A stretch of 64,000 nt of DNA. It comes from Palsa-601 sp963801185. Lineage in GTDB: Bacteria > Actinomycetota > Acidimicrobiia > Acidimicrobiales > Bog-793. The stretch spans positions 806,001 to 870,000 of the forward strand of contig CAWDDW010000003.1 in assembly GCA_963801185.1 (NCBI GenBank), written 5' to 3'. Made by a program: the position numbers and the translations under genes. The notes below the pieces were generated by a model. The model worked only from the letters and a program-made list of their open reading frames with translations. It had not been told where the DNA came from and did no database searches. Shown one piece after another: positions 9,507-20,625 of this stretch (position 1 is its first letter; each line of letters opens with the position of its first letter).

Positions 9507-9992
9507 ATGCTCGCGTTCCTGGGCCTCGGGTCGAACCTGGGCGATCGCGAGTCTCACCTGGTCGGTGCGGTCGAGGGGCTCCGCAAGCTCGATCCCGATC
9601 TCAAAGTGTCCCCCGTGTACGAGACCGCCCCGGTCGGTGGCCCGGCTGGCCAGGGCGCCTACCTCAATTGCGTCGTCCGGCTCGACACTGATCTCACGCC
9701 TCGGGAGCTGCTCGGAGTCGCACAGGCACTGGAGCACGAGGCCCGGCGGGTCCGGACCGTGAAGGACGGGCCCCGTACCCTCGACATCGACCTGCTGCTC
9801 CTCGACGACATGGTCATCGAGGAAGACGACCTCGTAGTCCCGCATCCGCGCCTGCTCGAGCGGGGATTCGTCCTCGCGCCTCTGGAGGACCTCGACCCGA
9901 GCCGGGTCCCTCCGGACTGGCGTAGGTCGGTGCCGCGTGCCGGGTCGCTCGATGAGGGCCTGCGGAAGGTGGGTACACTTCGTAGTAGCTGA
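9507..9992 (+). CDS. folK: 2-amino-4-hydroxy-6-hydroxymethyldihydropteridine pyrophosphokinase
   Basis: Transfers pyrophosphate from ATP to the pterin produced by FolB, feeding FolP. Family motifs: FLGLGSNLGDRESHL, SPVYETAPVGGPAGQGAYLN and GPRTLDIDLLLLDDMVI, then HPRLLERGFVLAPL. The start is ATG 9507, the only good one after the folB stop. It is 161 residues, full length. Order folE-folP-x-folB-folK matches the mycobacterial folate operon. Confidence 0.93.
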   Translation: MLAFLGLGSNLGDRESHLVGAVEGLRKLDPDLKVSPVYETAPVGGPAGQGAYLNCVVRLDTDLTPRELLGVAQALEHEARRVRTVKDGPRTLDIDLLLLDDMVIEEDDLVVPHPRLLERGFVLAPLEDLDPSRVPPDWRRSVPRAGSLDEGLRKVGTLRSS

Positions 9993-10039
9993 ACACGACG
10001 GGCACCCCGCATAGGGGCTCGAACGGAAGCGAGGCTTGG

Positions 10040-10900
10040 ATGATGAAGGTACGTATCGTCGGCTCGGGACGAGCCGGTCGCTCGTTCGAGGCGGCACTTT
10101 CTGGCGCGGGCGTGACGGTTGAGCTGATCCCGGGACGATCCAGTCGAGCCGCGCTCGCCGGCGCCGGCATCGGTCAGGACGCGGTGCTGATCGCGGTACC
10201 TGACCGGTACGTGGCGGGCGTGGCTGCGCTCATCGAGACCGGGTCAGAACCTGGCTCCGAGGTCGAACCCGGGTCCGAGGCCGGCGGCGGCGCCGTCCTC
10301 TTGCACTGCTCGGGGTCGCTCGGGCTCGAAGCTCTCGGCCCGGTCGACCGGCACCCGAGACGCGGCTCGCTCCACCCCCTTGCCACCCTTCCTGATCCCG
10401 TCATCGGGTCGCTCCGCCTGCGCGGGGGGACCTACTTCGCCGTGAGCGGCGACCAGATCGCCACTGATCTTGTGCTCGCGCTCGGTGGCCAGCCGATCGT
10501 GGTGGCACCCGAGCAGCGCGCTCGGTACCACGCGGCTGCTTGCGTGGCCTCCAACCACATCGTGGCGCTGCTCGGGCAGGTGCAGCGCATCGCGGCGGGT
10601 GCGGGGCTCCCGCTCGAGGCCTTCGTCCCCCTTGCGAGGGGCGCGCTCGACGACGTCACAATGCTCGGCCCTGCTGCGGCGCTCACGGGGCCGGCTGCGC
10701 GCGGCGACCTCCCGACCCTCGAGAGTCACCGGTCCGTGATCGATCCGAGTGAGCTCGCGGGCTACGACGCCGGTGTGCTGCTCGCGAGCAGACTCGCGGG
10801 TGAGCGCGCCGAGGGCGCCGCGACTCCAACTCCGCCACCGCCTCCGCCTCCGCCGGTGGCGAGCACGACGTCGGCAGCCGGCGCGCATCTTTGGAGCTGA
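10040..10900 (+). CDS. Rossmann-like / DUF2520 protein (Rv3603c-like)
   Basis: The N-terminal dinucleotide-binding pattern is visible (VRIVGSGRAGRSFEAALSGAG). A 6-phosphogluconate dehydrogenase-like helical C-terminal half (HAAACVASNHIVALLGQVQ) follows. Such proteins sit directly before panC in many actinobacteria. A ketopantoate-reductase-like role has been suspected from context, but I know of no proof. The C-terminus has an eight-proline run and low-complexity tail. Its stop at 10898-10900 lies inside the proposed TTG start region of panC, indicating translational coupling. Confidence 0.75.
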   Translation: MMKVRIVGSGRAGRSFEAALSGAGVTVELIPGRSSRAALAGAGIGQDAVLIAVPDRYVAGVAALIETGSEPGSEVEPGSEAGGGAVLLHCSGSLGLEALGPVDRHPRRGSLHPLATLPDPVIGSLRLRGGTYFAVSGDQIATDLVLALGGQPIVVAPEQRARYHAAACVASNHIVALLGQVQRIAAGAGLPLEAFVPLARGALDDVTMLGPAAALTGPAARGDLPTLESHRSVIDPSELAGYDAGVLLASRLAGERAEGAATPTPPPPPPPPVASTTSAAGAHLWS

Positions 10901-11788
10901 TCCGCGGGCGGGGCGACTGGCAGTCGCTCCTCGAGGCTCAGGCGTGAGAAGGGGGACCGGATCGGGCTCGTCCCCACGATGGGAGCGCTGCACGCGGGCC
11001 ACCTCTCGCTCGTGTCGGCGGCCGCAGAACACTGCGACTTCGTCGCGATGACGATCTTCGTCAACCCGCTCCAGTTCGGCGACTCGGGCGATCTTGCCGC
11101 CTATCCGCGGGACCTCGGCGCGGACCTCCAGCTGGCAGCAGATTCCGGGGTGGACGCAGTCTTTGCCCCGAGCGTCGAGGAGATGTACCCCTCGGGCACG
11201 CCGTCCACGACCGTTCGACCCGGCCGCTTGGCGGACAGGCTGGAGGGCACGGCTCGCCCGTCACACTTCGACGGTGTCGCGACCATCGTGACGAAACTCT
11301 TCGCCCTCACCGGACCCTCGACCGCCTTCTTCGGCGAGAAGGACTTCCAACAGCTCGCGATCGTCTCGCGCCTCGTCTCGGATCTGGACCTGCCGATCGA
11401 GGTCGTCGGGTGCCCGATCGTGCGCGAGCCCGACGGCTTGGCGCTGTCGAGCCGCAACCGCCGGCTCTCGCGGGCCGAGCGCCACGCCGCCTCCGTGTTG
11501 TTCCGCTCCCTCGAAGCCGGGCGGCGAGGGCTCGAAGAGGGCGCCGACCTCGACTCTGCCGAGGAGTCGATGAGGTCGGAGCTCGCAACCGAGCCGCTCG
11601 TACGTCCCGACTACGCCGTCGCAGTCGACCCGACGACGCTCGAACGGCCTACGGAGCAGCCGGGCCCACTGCGCCTCCTCGTGGCTGCCACCGTCGGACC
11701 GGTCCGCTTGATCGACAACGTCGCAGCGGAGCCAGTCCAGCGAGCAGAGCCGGCCGCGCCCGCAGAGCTCGATCCCGTAGCGTCTTGA
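10891..11788 (+). CDS. panC: Pantothenate synthetase, frameshifted at N-terminus
   Basis: Joins pantoate and beta-alanine using ATP. Motifs: GLVPTMGALHAGHLSLV, FVNPLQFG, FFGEKDFQQLAIV and the KMSKS-like ALSSRNRRLS. The first in-frame ATG (10979) falls inside the VPTMGALH motif, so it cannot be the start. A segment in another frame (LELIRGRGDWQSLLEAQA) beginning with TTG 10891 supplies the expected 25-30 missing residues if about one base is removed near 10943. The start is therefore inferred. The stop is 2 bases before nadB. panD is not adjacent, unlike in mycobacteria. Confidence 0.88.
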
Positions 11789-11790
11789 CG

Positions 11791-13581
11791 ATGGCCGCCC
11801 CCGCCACCTCCATCGCCCAGGTGGACCATCTCGACGTTCTCGTCGTCGGGAGCGGCGTCGCCGGCCTGTCGGCTGCGGTCCGGCTCGCTTCGCTCGGCCG
11901 GGCGCGGGTCGGGATATTGACCAAGGGCACCCTCGAGCAGTCCACGACCCGTTGGGCCCAGGGGGGCATTGCCGCCGTGCTGCCCGGCGACGAGGACTCG
12001 ACCGACCGGCACCTTGCCGACACCTTGCGCGCCGGAGCGGGTCTGTGTGACGAAGCGGCAGTCCGGGTCCTCGTGGACGAGGGGCCGGCCAGGGTGACCG
12101 AGTTGATCGCGCTCGGCGCGGTCTTCGACCGTTCGCCGGACGGCGACCTCGCGAGGGCGCTCGAAGGCGGGCACTCGAGCCCGAGGGTGCTTCACGCGGG
12201 CGGTACCGCGACCGGTGCCGAAGTCGAGCGGGCGCTCGTGGAGGCGGTCGAGGAGTCGGCGGCGGCGGTGCTCGAGCACTGGTACGCGCTCGATCTCGTT
12301 GTCGCCGGCGGCCGGTGCCGAGGCGTGCTAGCGCTCGACCCGACCGGTGCCGTCGTCCGCGTGCCGGCGACCCACGTCATCCTTGCCTGTGGAGGCGCCG
12401 GCCAGCTCTTCAGCGTGACGACGAATCCCGACGAGGCAACCGGCGACGGGATCGCCATGGCGCTGCGGGCCGGCGTGCTCGTGACCGACGTCGAGTTCGT
12501 CCAGTTCCATCCGACGGCGTTGCACCATCCGGTCATGCCGCGGCCTCTCATCTCCGAGGCGCTCCGGGGCCATGGAGCGGTCTTGAGAGACGAGCGCGGG
12601 GAACGCTTCGTCGACGAACTACAACCGCGAGACGTTGTCAGCCGCGCGATTGCCGCTGAGCTGGCGAGGTCTGGCGCGAGCCACGTCTGGCTCGACTGCA
12701 CGAAGCTCCCGGAGTTCGCGCACCGCTTCCCAACGATTCACGCGGCGCTCTCCGAGGCCGGCTACGACCCCGGCCGGGAGTGGCTGCCGATCGCTCCGGC
12801 TGCCCACTACATAAGTGGCGGCGTCGCTACGGATCTCGACGGGGCGAGTGTGCTCCCCGGGCTCTGGGCGGCAGGTGAGGTTGCCTGTACCGGAGTCCAC
12901 GGCGCCAACCGTCTGGCATCGAACTCCCTGCTCGAAGGGATGGTCTTTGGCGCCCGAGTGGTGGACGCGATCATCGGGGGGAAGGACGCGCCGGGTTCGA
13001 CCGGGATCCTCTCGGCCCCGCCCGGTGCTCTGCCCATCGAGCAGATCGAGGTCGCCGGCGGTCTGTCCGGCTCGTCAACCGGCTCGTCAAACCCGCCGGC
13101 GACGGCGGCGACCGACCGGACGGCGACCGACCCGGCCGATCTCGCGCACCGGCAGGCTGCCGCCACCGATGGCCGCCGCAGGCTCCAGACGGCGATGACG
13201 GCCGACGCCGGCATCGTCAGGGATGCAGCGTCGCTCGCGAGAGCCACCCGTAACGTCGAAGGGGTGCTCTCCGGCGCGGGCGACCACGGCGCCCACGGCG
13301 ACCACGGCGAGCAAGACGAGCACGGTTTGGGTCATGCGCCGCTCCCGGCCGAAGCCGAGCTGCGCAACCTGCGCGATCTCAGCCTGGCCCTGCTAGCGGC
13401 GGCGACTGCTCGGGAGGAGAGCCGGGGCGCTCACACGAGGTCCGACTATCAAGAGACCTCCGAGCGATTTGCGATGAGATTCGGTTTCGGGTCCGACGGG
13501 CCAGAGGTACGGGCGAACGTGAGGACGAGGGTGAGCGTCGCCTCGGCGGCAGCGCCTGAGCTCGGGGTGAACCGTGCCTGA
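11791..13581 (+). CDS. nadB: L-aspartate oxidase
   Basis: FAD enzyme oxidising aspartate to iminoaspartate in de novo NAD synthesis. The FAD-binding GxGxxG is in VLVVGSGVAGLSAAVRLAS. Active-site motifs include TTRWAQGGIAAVL, GGHSSPRVLHAGGTATG, HPTALHHP and GVHGANRLASNSLLEGMVFG. At 596 residues it is longer than usual because of a Ser/Pro/Asp-rich linker (around residues 425-455) and a His/Gly/Asp-rich stretch (AHGDHGEQDEHGLGHA) in the C-terminal helical domain. It overlaps nadC by 8 bases. nadA is not in the window. Confidence 0.94.
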   Translation: MAAPATSIAQVDHLDVLVVGSGVAGLSAAVRLASLGRARVGILTKGTLEQSTTRWAQGGIAAVLPGDEDSTDRHLADTLRAGAGLCDEAAVRVLVDEGPARVTELIALGAVFDRSPDGDLARALEGGHSSPRVLHAGGTATGAEVERALVEAVEESAAAVLEHWYALDLVVAGGRCRGVLALDPTGAVVRVPATHVILACGGAGQLFSVTTNPDEATGDGIAMALRAGVLVTDVEFVQFHPTALHHPVMPRPLISEALRGHGAVLRDERGERFVDELQPRDVVSRAIAAELARSGASHVWLDCTKLPEFAHRFPTIHAALSEAGYDPGREWLPIAPAAHYISGGVATDLDGASVLPGLWAAGEVACTGVHGANRLASNSLLEGMVFGARVVDAIIGGKDAPGSTGILSAPPGALPIEQIEVAGGLSGSSTGSSNPPATAATDRTATDPADLAHRQAAATDGRRRLQTAMTADAGIVRDAASLARATRNVEGVLSGAGDHGAHGDHGEQDEHGLGHAPLPAEAELRNLRDLSLALLAAATAREESRGAHTRSDYQETSERFAMRFGFGSDGPEVRANVRTRVSVASAAAPELGVNRA

Positions 13582-14485
13582 CAGAGCACACGACGAGCCG
13601 GTCGTCCGCTCGGATCTGGAGCCGGAGCCGCCCGCGCCGGCTGTCCGGCGGGCGGTCGAGATCGCACTCGAGGAGGACCTCCTGCCTCTCGGAGACATCA
13701 CGGCCTCGCTGCTGCCTGCGGGCGCCGTCGGCGAAGCCGTATTCGTAAGCCGTGCATATGGCGTGCTGGCCGGAACGGCGTGCGCGATCGAGACAGGCCG
13801 CCAGATCGGCGACCTCGAAGTGAGCTTCTCCTTGAGCGATGGCTCCCGGGTCACCCCCGGGCTCGTCCTCGGGAGGATGGCGGGGCGATTCCGCTCGATC
13901 GTCACCGCCGAGCGCACGGCGCTCAACTTCCTCGGGCACCTGTCGGGGGTCGCGACGCTCACCGACCGGTATGTCCGCGCGGTCGAGGCCGTGAACCCCG
14001 ACTGCCGGGTGTGGGATACGCGCAAGACGACGCCGGGCCTCCGGGCGCTCGAGAAGGCAGCGGTCCGAGCGGGCGGGGGCGTGAACCATCGCGGCAACCT
14101 CTCCGAAGGCGTTCTCGTGAAGGACAATCACCTCGGCAAGACTTCGATCACCGCCAGCGTGCGCCGCGCTCTCGATCGATGGCCAGGGCGCATGGTCGAA
14201 GTCGAGTGTGACCGGATCGAGCAGGTAGTCGAGGCGGTCGAGGCCGGGGCGACGCTCGTCCTGTGCGACAACATGTCGCCCGACGAGTTGCGGGCCTGCG
14301 TGACGATCGTCCGGAGCCATCCCCGCGGCCAGGCCGGAGCGGTGCTCGTCGAGGCGTCGGGGCGCATGAGCCTCGACGACATCGGCGAGTACGCGGCCGC
14401 TGGCCCCGACGTCATCTCGGTCGGAGCGTTGACCCACTCGGCACCGGTGCTCGACATCGGTCTCGACCTCTTGCCGGTCGGCTAG
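13574..14485 (+). CDS. nadC: Nicotinate-nucleotide pyrophosphorylase (carboxylating)
   Basis: Quinolinate phosphoribosyltransferase, producing nicotinate mononucleotide. Conserved segments: LEEDLLPLGDITASLL, ERTALNFLGHLSGVAT, DTRKTTPGLRALEKAAVRAG with GGGVNHR, and VEVECDRIEQ. At 303 residues it is full length. The GTG start 13574 is within the end of nadB, so nadB and nadC are translationally coupled. Confidence 0.95.
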   Translation: MPDRAHDEPVVRSDLEPEPPAPAVRRAVEIALEEDLLPLGDITASLLPAGAVGEAVFVSRAYGVLAGTACAIETGRQIGDLEVSFSLSDGSRVTPGLVLGRMAGRFRSIVTAERTALNFLGHLSGVATLTDRYVRAVEAVNPDCRVWDTRKTTPGLRALEKAAVRAGGGVNHRGNLSEGVLVKDNHLGKTSITASVRRALDRWPGRMVEVECDRIEQVVEAVEAGATLVLCDNMSPDELRACVTIVRSHPRGQAGAVLVEASGRMSLDDIGEYAAAGPDVISVGALTHSAPVLDIGLDLLPVG

Positions 14486-14494
14486 ACACTTCCC

Positions 14495-15370
14495 GTGCTG
14501 CTCGCCCTCGACGTCGGCAACACCCAGACAGTTATCGGCGTGTTCGACCCACCGACCCAGAGCGACGCATCGCGCTCGGCGACCGCCGGCAACCCGGGCG
14601 GCGAGCTGCCCGATCTCAAGTACCACTGGCGCATCGCGACGGTGGCCGACCGGACCTCCGACGAGCACGCCCTTCTGCTCGTGGAGCTGCTCCGTCTCGT
14701 GGGTGTGGACATCCGGGGCGACGAGCTGTCCCGTCACCTCTCGGGGATCGCCATCTCCTCGTCGGTGCCGAGCGTGACCTCCGCGCTCCGCGAGATGGCC
14801 CAGCGCTGGTTCCCGGTCCCGGTCGTGGTCATCGAGCCCGGCGTGAGGACCGGCATGCCGATCCTCTACGACAACCCCAAGGAAGTCGGAGCTGACCGCA
14901 TCGCGAACGCCGTCGGCGCCATCGACCTGTTGACGCCGCCGATCATCGTCGTCGACCTCGGGACCGCCACGACGTTCGACGTGGTGTCGGCGGCGGGCGA
15001 GTACCTCGGCGGGGCGATCACGCCGGGCATCGAGATCTCCACCGACGCCCTCTTCGCCTCGGCGGCGGCACTCCGGCGGGTCGAGCTCGTCGAACCACGC
15101 CAGGTCATAGGCAAGTCGACGGTCGAGTCGATCCAGTCCGGGATCATCTACGGGTACGTCGGGCTGGTCGACGGGCTCTGCAGGCGCATCATGGACGAGC
15201 TGGGGGAGGCCAGGGTCGTCGCCACAGGTGGCCTCGCCGCCCTCATCTGCCCGCTATCGGAGGTCATCGCGTACCACGAGCCGTGGCTGACCTTGCACGG
15301 GCTGCGGCTCGTTTACGAGAGAAACACAGACCGCCTCCACCCCACCTCCCTCCCGAGGACCGGTCCGTGA
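14495..15370 (+). CDS. coaX: Type III pantothenate kinase
   Basis: ASKHA-fold kinase for the first step of CoA synthesis. Motifs: LLALDVGNTQTVIGVF at the N-terminus, GADRIANAVGAIDL and VVDLGTATTFDVV, then GGAITPGIEIS. At 291 residues it is slightly longer than usual through an insert after residue 20. It starts at GTG 14495, nine bases after nadC. The stop shares its last base with the lysS ATG. Together with panC this supplies CoA precursors. Confidence 0.94.
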   Translation: MLLALDVGNTQTVIGVFDPPTQSDASRSATAGNPGGELPDLKYHWRIATVADRTSDEHALLLVELLRLVGVDIRGDELSRHLSGIAISSSVPSVTSALREMAQRWFPVPVVVIEPGVRTGMPILYDNPKEVGADRIANAVGAIDLLTPPIIVVDLGTATTFDVVSAAGEYLGGAITPGIEISTDALFASAAALRRVELVEPRQVIGKSTVESIQSGIIYGYVGLVDGLCRRIMDELGEARVVATGGLAALICPLSEVIAYHEPWLTLHGLRLVYERNTDRLHPTSLPRTGP

Positions 15371-16798
15371 TGACAGAGGACACGACGGTCCCGTACCGAT
15401 TCGAGGGGACCGTCGCGGTAGCCCGGGTGGTCTCGACCTACGGCCACCTCGAGACCGGGGAGGAGTCCGGCGACACGGTCCGCGTCGCCGGCCGCGTCAT
15501 GTTGCTGAGGGTCCAGGGCAAGCTCGCGTTCGCCACCTTGCGCGACTGGACGGGCGAGGTCCAGCTGTTCTGCTTGCAGGCGGTGACCGATCGTTTCGAC
15601 GAGCTGAAGCGCCTCAACCTCGGGGACTGGATAGGGGCCGACGGCGAGGTCGTGCGCACCAAGCGCGGAGAGCTCTCCGTCAAGGTCACGTCGTGGAGCC
15701 TCCTCGCCCGGGCTCTTCATGGCTTCGGCGACAAGTGGCGCGGCGTGAACGACCCCGAGGTTCGTTATCGCCAGCGTGAGGTGGATCTATGGGCGAACGA
15801 GGGAGTGCGCGATCGTTTCTTGCTGCGTTCCCGCGTCGTCACGGCCATCCGGAGCCTGCTGGCAGAGCGCGGGTACGTCGAGGTGGAGACCCCGGTCTTG
15901 CACCCGATCCCAGGTGGAGGCTTCGCCAAGCCGTTCGTGACCCACTACAACTCGATGCACTCGGACTTCTACCTGCGGATCGCCCTCGAGCTGTACCTGA
16001 AGAGATGCGTGGTCGGCGGGCTCGAGCGCGTCTTCGAGGTCGGGCGTGTGTTCCGCAACGAGGGCGTCGGTCCGAAGTACAACCCCGAGTTCACGATGCT
16101 CGAGGCATATCAGGCCTACGCCGACTATCACGACATGGCCGAGCTGCAGGAGTACCTGATCAGCGGAGCGGCGCTGGCGGCGCTCGGGAGCACGAAGGTC
16201 GTCTTCCAAGGCCGCGAGCTCGACCTGACTCCCCCGTGGCGGAAGGCCACCCTCGAGGAGGTCGTCGAGGAGGTGACGGGCGTGGAGGTGAGCCTCGGCA
16301 TGGGCCGGGGAGAAGCTCGGTCGCATCGCCGCCTCGATGGACGTCGATATCCAGGAGCGTTTCGACGCGGGCCAGGTGCTCACCGAGATCTACGAGAAGA
16401 CGACCGAACCGAACCTCTGGGGTCCAGTACACGTGGCGGACTATCCCGAGTCGGTCTCGCCGCTCACCCGCAAGCACCGCACGCGGCCCGGTTACGTCGA
16501 ACGGATCACGCCGATCGCGGCTGGTCGCGAGCTCGGCGAGTGCTACAGCGAGCTCGTCGACCCCGTCGATCAGCGTGCCCGCTTCGAGGCCCAGGTGGCG
16601 GACCGCCTGAAGGGCGACGAGGAAGCGATGCCGATGGACGAGGACTTCATCCGTGCGCTCGAGCGAGGCATGCCCCCCACCGGCGGAATCGGCCTCGGCG
16701 TCGACCGCTTGGCGATGCTGCTCGCCGACGTCCACCACATCCGAGAGGTCCTGCTGTTCCCTGCCCTGCGGCCCGAGGCCGACCAGGCGCCCGACTGA
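15370..16798 (+). CDS. lysS: Lysyl-tRNA synthetase class II, frameshifted
   Basis: An N-terminal OB-fold anticodon-binding domain (VAGRVMLLRVQGKLAFATLR) is followed by the class II catalytic domain. Motif 2 is seen as VFEVGRVFRNEGVGPKYNPE and motif 3 as GIGLGVDRLAMLL. Near 16303-16314 one extra base shifts the frame; correcting it gives GEKLGRIAASMDVDIQ. The ATG 15370 overlaps the coaX stop; a GTG three bases earlier is an alternative. The lsr2 gene that follows lysS in mycobacteria is absent; a reverse-strand prenyl synthase is here instead. Confidence 0.92.
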
Positions 16799-16803
16799 GA
16801 GCT

Positions 16804-17826
16804 TCAGCCCGCCAGTTGGTCGGACCGCTCCCGTGCGCTCTCGGCTGCACGAGTCAGGTTGTCGGCTACGTCCTGGGCGAGCTGGGAGAGCCGGGCGCTG
16901 ATGGCTCCCCCGTCGAGGCGCTCGGCGGCCATCGCAGCCTGTTCGGAGTACTCGCGGGCTACGAGGCTCGAGGCGACGATCCCCTTCGAGGACGCCACGA
17001 GCGACCTGGCGGCCGATCGCTCCGCCTCCCCGAGCGGCTTTCCCAACAGGTCGAGAAGAGCGGGGCCGACCGAATGGTCCTTCAGGGCCCGCTGGACGGG
17101 CAAGGTGTAGATGCCCTCGGCAAGGTCCTGCCCCGGCGGCTTGCCGAGCTCCTCTTCGGTGGCGATCACGTCGAGGACGTCGTCACGGATCTGGAAGACC
17201 ATCCCGAAGGCCTCCCCGAACGCCGTGAGGTCGTCCACCTTCTGGCGGTCGAGGCCGGCGGTCAGGCCGCCGATCCGGCATGCGGTCGACATGAGCGCAG
17301 CCGTCTTGTCCGAGATCGCTCGCAGGTAGTCCGGCTCGTTCCTGTCCACTTGGTAGGCGGCTCGCACCTCGGCGACCTGTCCCTGGCACAGGCGGGCGAG
17401 CGTTGCCGCCAGCAGTCCTGCGATCTCGGGCCCGAGGCTGGCGGCGATCTCGGCAGAGCGAGCAAGGAGGAAGTCACCTGCGACGATGGCCACCAAGTTT
17501 CCCCAGCGCGCGTTGACGCTCTCCACGCTGCGGCGGCGGACGGCCTCGTCCATCACGTCGTCGTGGTAGAGCGAGGCGAGGTGCACGAGCTCGACCGAGA
17601 CGCCCCCGAGCCTGCTCTCGTCCGATATGTCGTCGCCTGACAGCTCGGACGACGTCAACGTGAGCGAGGGCCTGAGGCGCTTGCCACCGGCCACGATGAG
17701 GTGGCTCGCCACCTCGTTCAGAAACGCGTCGTCGCCCACGACCGAGTCCCTCAAACAGGCCTCGAGCCGCGCGAGCTCGTCATCGGACACCGGGAGTGCG
17801 AAGAGATCTGACCCTTTCACCAGCAC
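16804..17826 (-). CDS. Polyprenyl diphosphate synthase (trans-isoprenyl)
   Basis: Chain-elongating prenyltransferase, likely for menaquinone side chain or similar. The first Asp-rich motif reads HDDVMDEAVRRR and the second QIRDDVLDV; GGKRLRP binds isopentenyl diphosphate. At 340 residues it is typical of hepta/octaprenyl-type enzymes (GrcC/IspB-like). Product length cannot be set from sequence alone. It is convergent with lysS and divergent from clpC. ispD and ispF, which feed its substrates, are 6 kb away. Confidence 0.88.
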   Translation of the reverse strand: MLVKGSDLFALPVSDDELARLEACLRDSVVGDDAFLNEVASHLIVAGGKRLRPSLTLTSSELSGDDISDESRLGGVSVELVHLASLYHDDVMDEAVRRRSVESVNARWGNLVAIVAGDFLLARSAEIAASLGPEIAGLLAATLARLCQGQVAEVRAAYQVDRNEPDYLRAISDKTAALMSTACRIGGLTAGLDRQKVDDLTAFGEAFGMVFQIRDDVLDVIATEEELGKPPGQDLAEGIYTLPVQRALKDHSVGPALLDLLGKPLGEAERSAARSLVASSKGIVASSLVAREYSEQAAMAAERLDGGAISARLSQLAQDVADNLTRAAESARERSDQLAG

Positions 17827-17925
17827 AGCACCCTAGGACACTTGCCGGGCCATCCGACAGCCCGGGGTGAGCCGAAGGCTTCCGCGGCGTCCCGAAGAGG
17901 GCGGATCGTGCCTGCTCATCAGCCG

Positions 17926-17956
17926 GGAAGGCCTGGGGGCCCGGAGGTGTTGTAAT
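17926..17956 (+). promoter_or_regulatory. Candidate clpC promoter: SigH/SigR-like elements and an extended -10
   Basis: GGAAG at 17926-17930, an 18-base spacer and GTT at 17949-17951 resemble the SigR/SigH-type promoter pattern (GGAAT-N18-GTT), with one mismatch. Overlapping it, TG-T-TGTAAT (17948-17956) is a good extended -10 for the main sigma factor. Either would give a leader of roughly 85-90 bases before clpC. A SigH-type factor is encoded at 3532. This is pattern inference only. Confidence 0.4.
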
Positions 17957-18047
17957 GAGACAGTGTCGTCGGACAAACAAGTGCTAACCAAAGGGACACA
18001 CCCTGCCGATAGACTGACCACAAGAACCGTCCACTGAGGAGCCGCAG

Positions 18048-20545
<2,498 letters not shown>

Positions 20546-20625
20546 GCGGGGTCCTGAGGCTCTGATAGACGGGTCGGCCGGGCGTTGCCACAGGGAGTGA
20601 TACAGCCTCCGCGTACCTTCGCGGC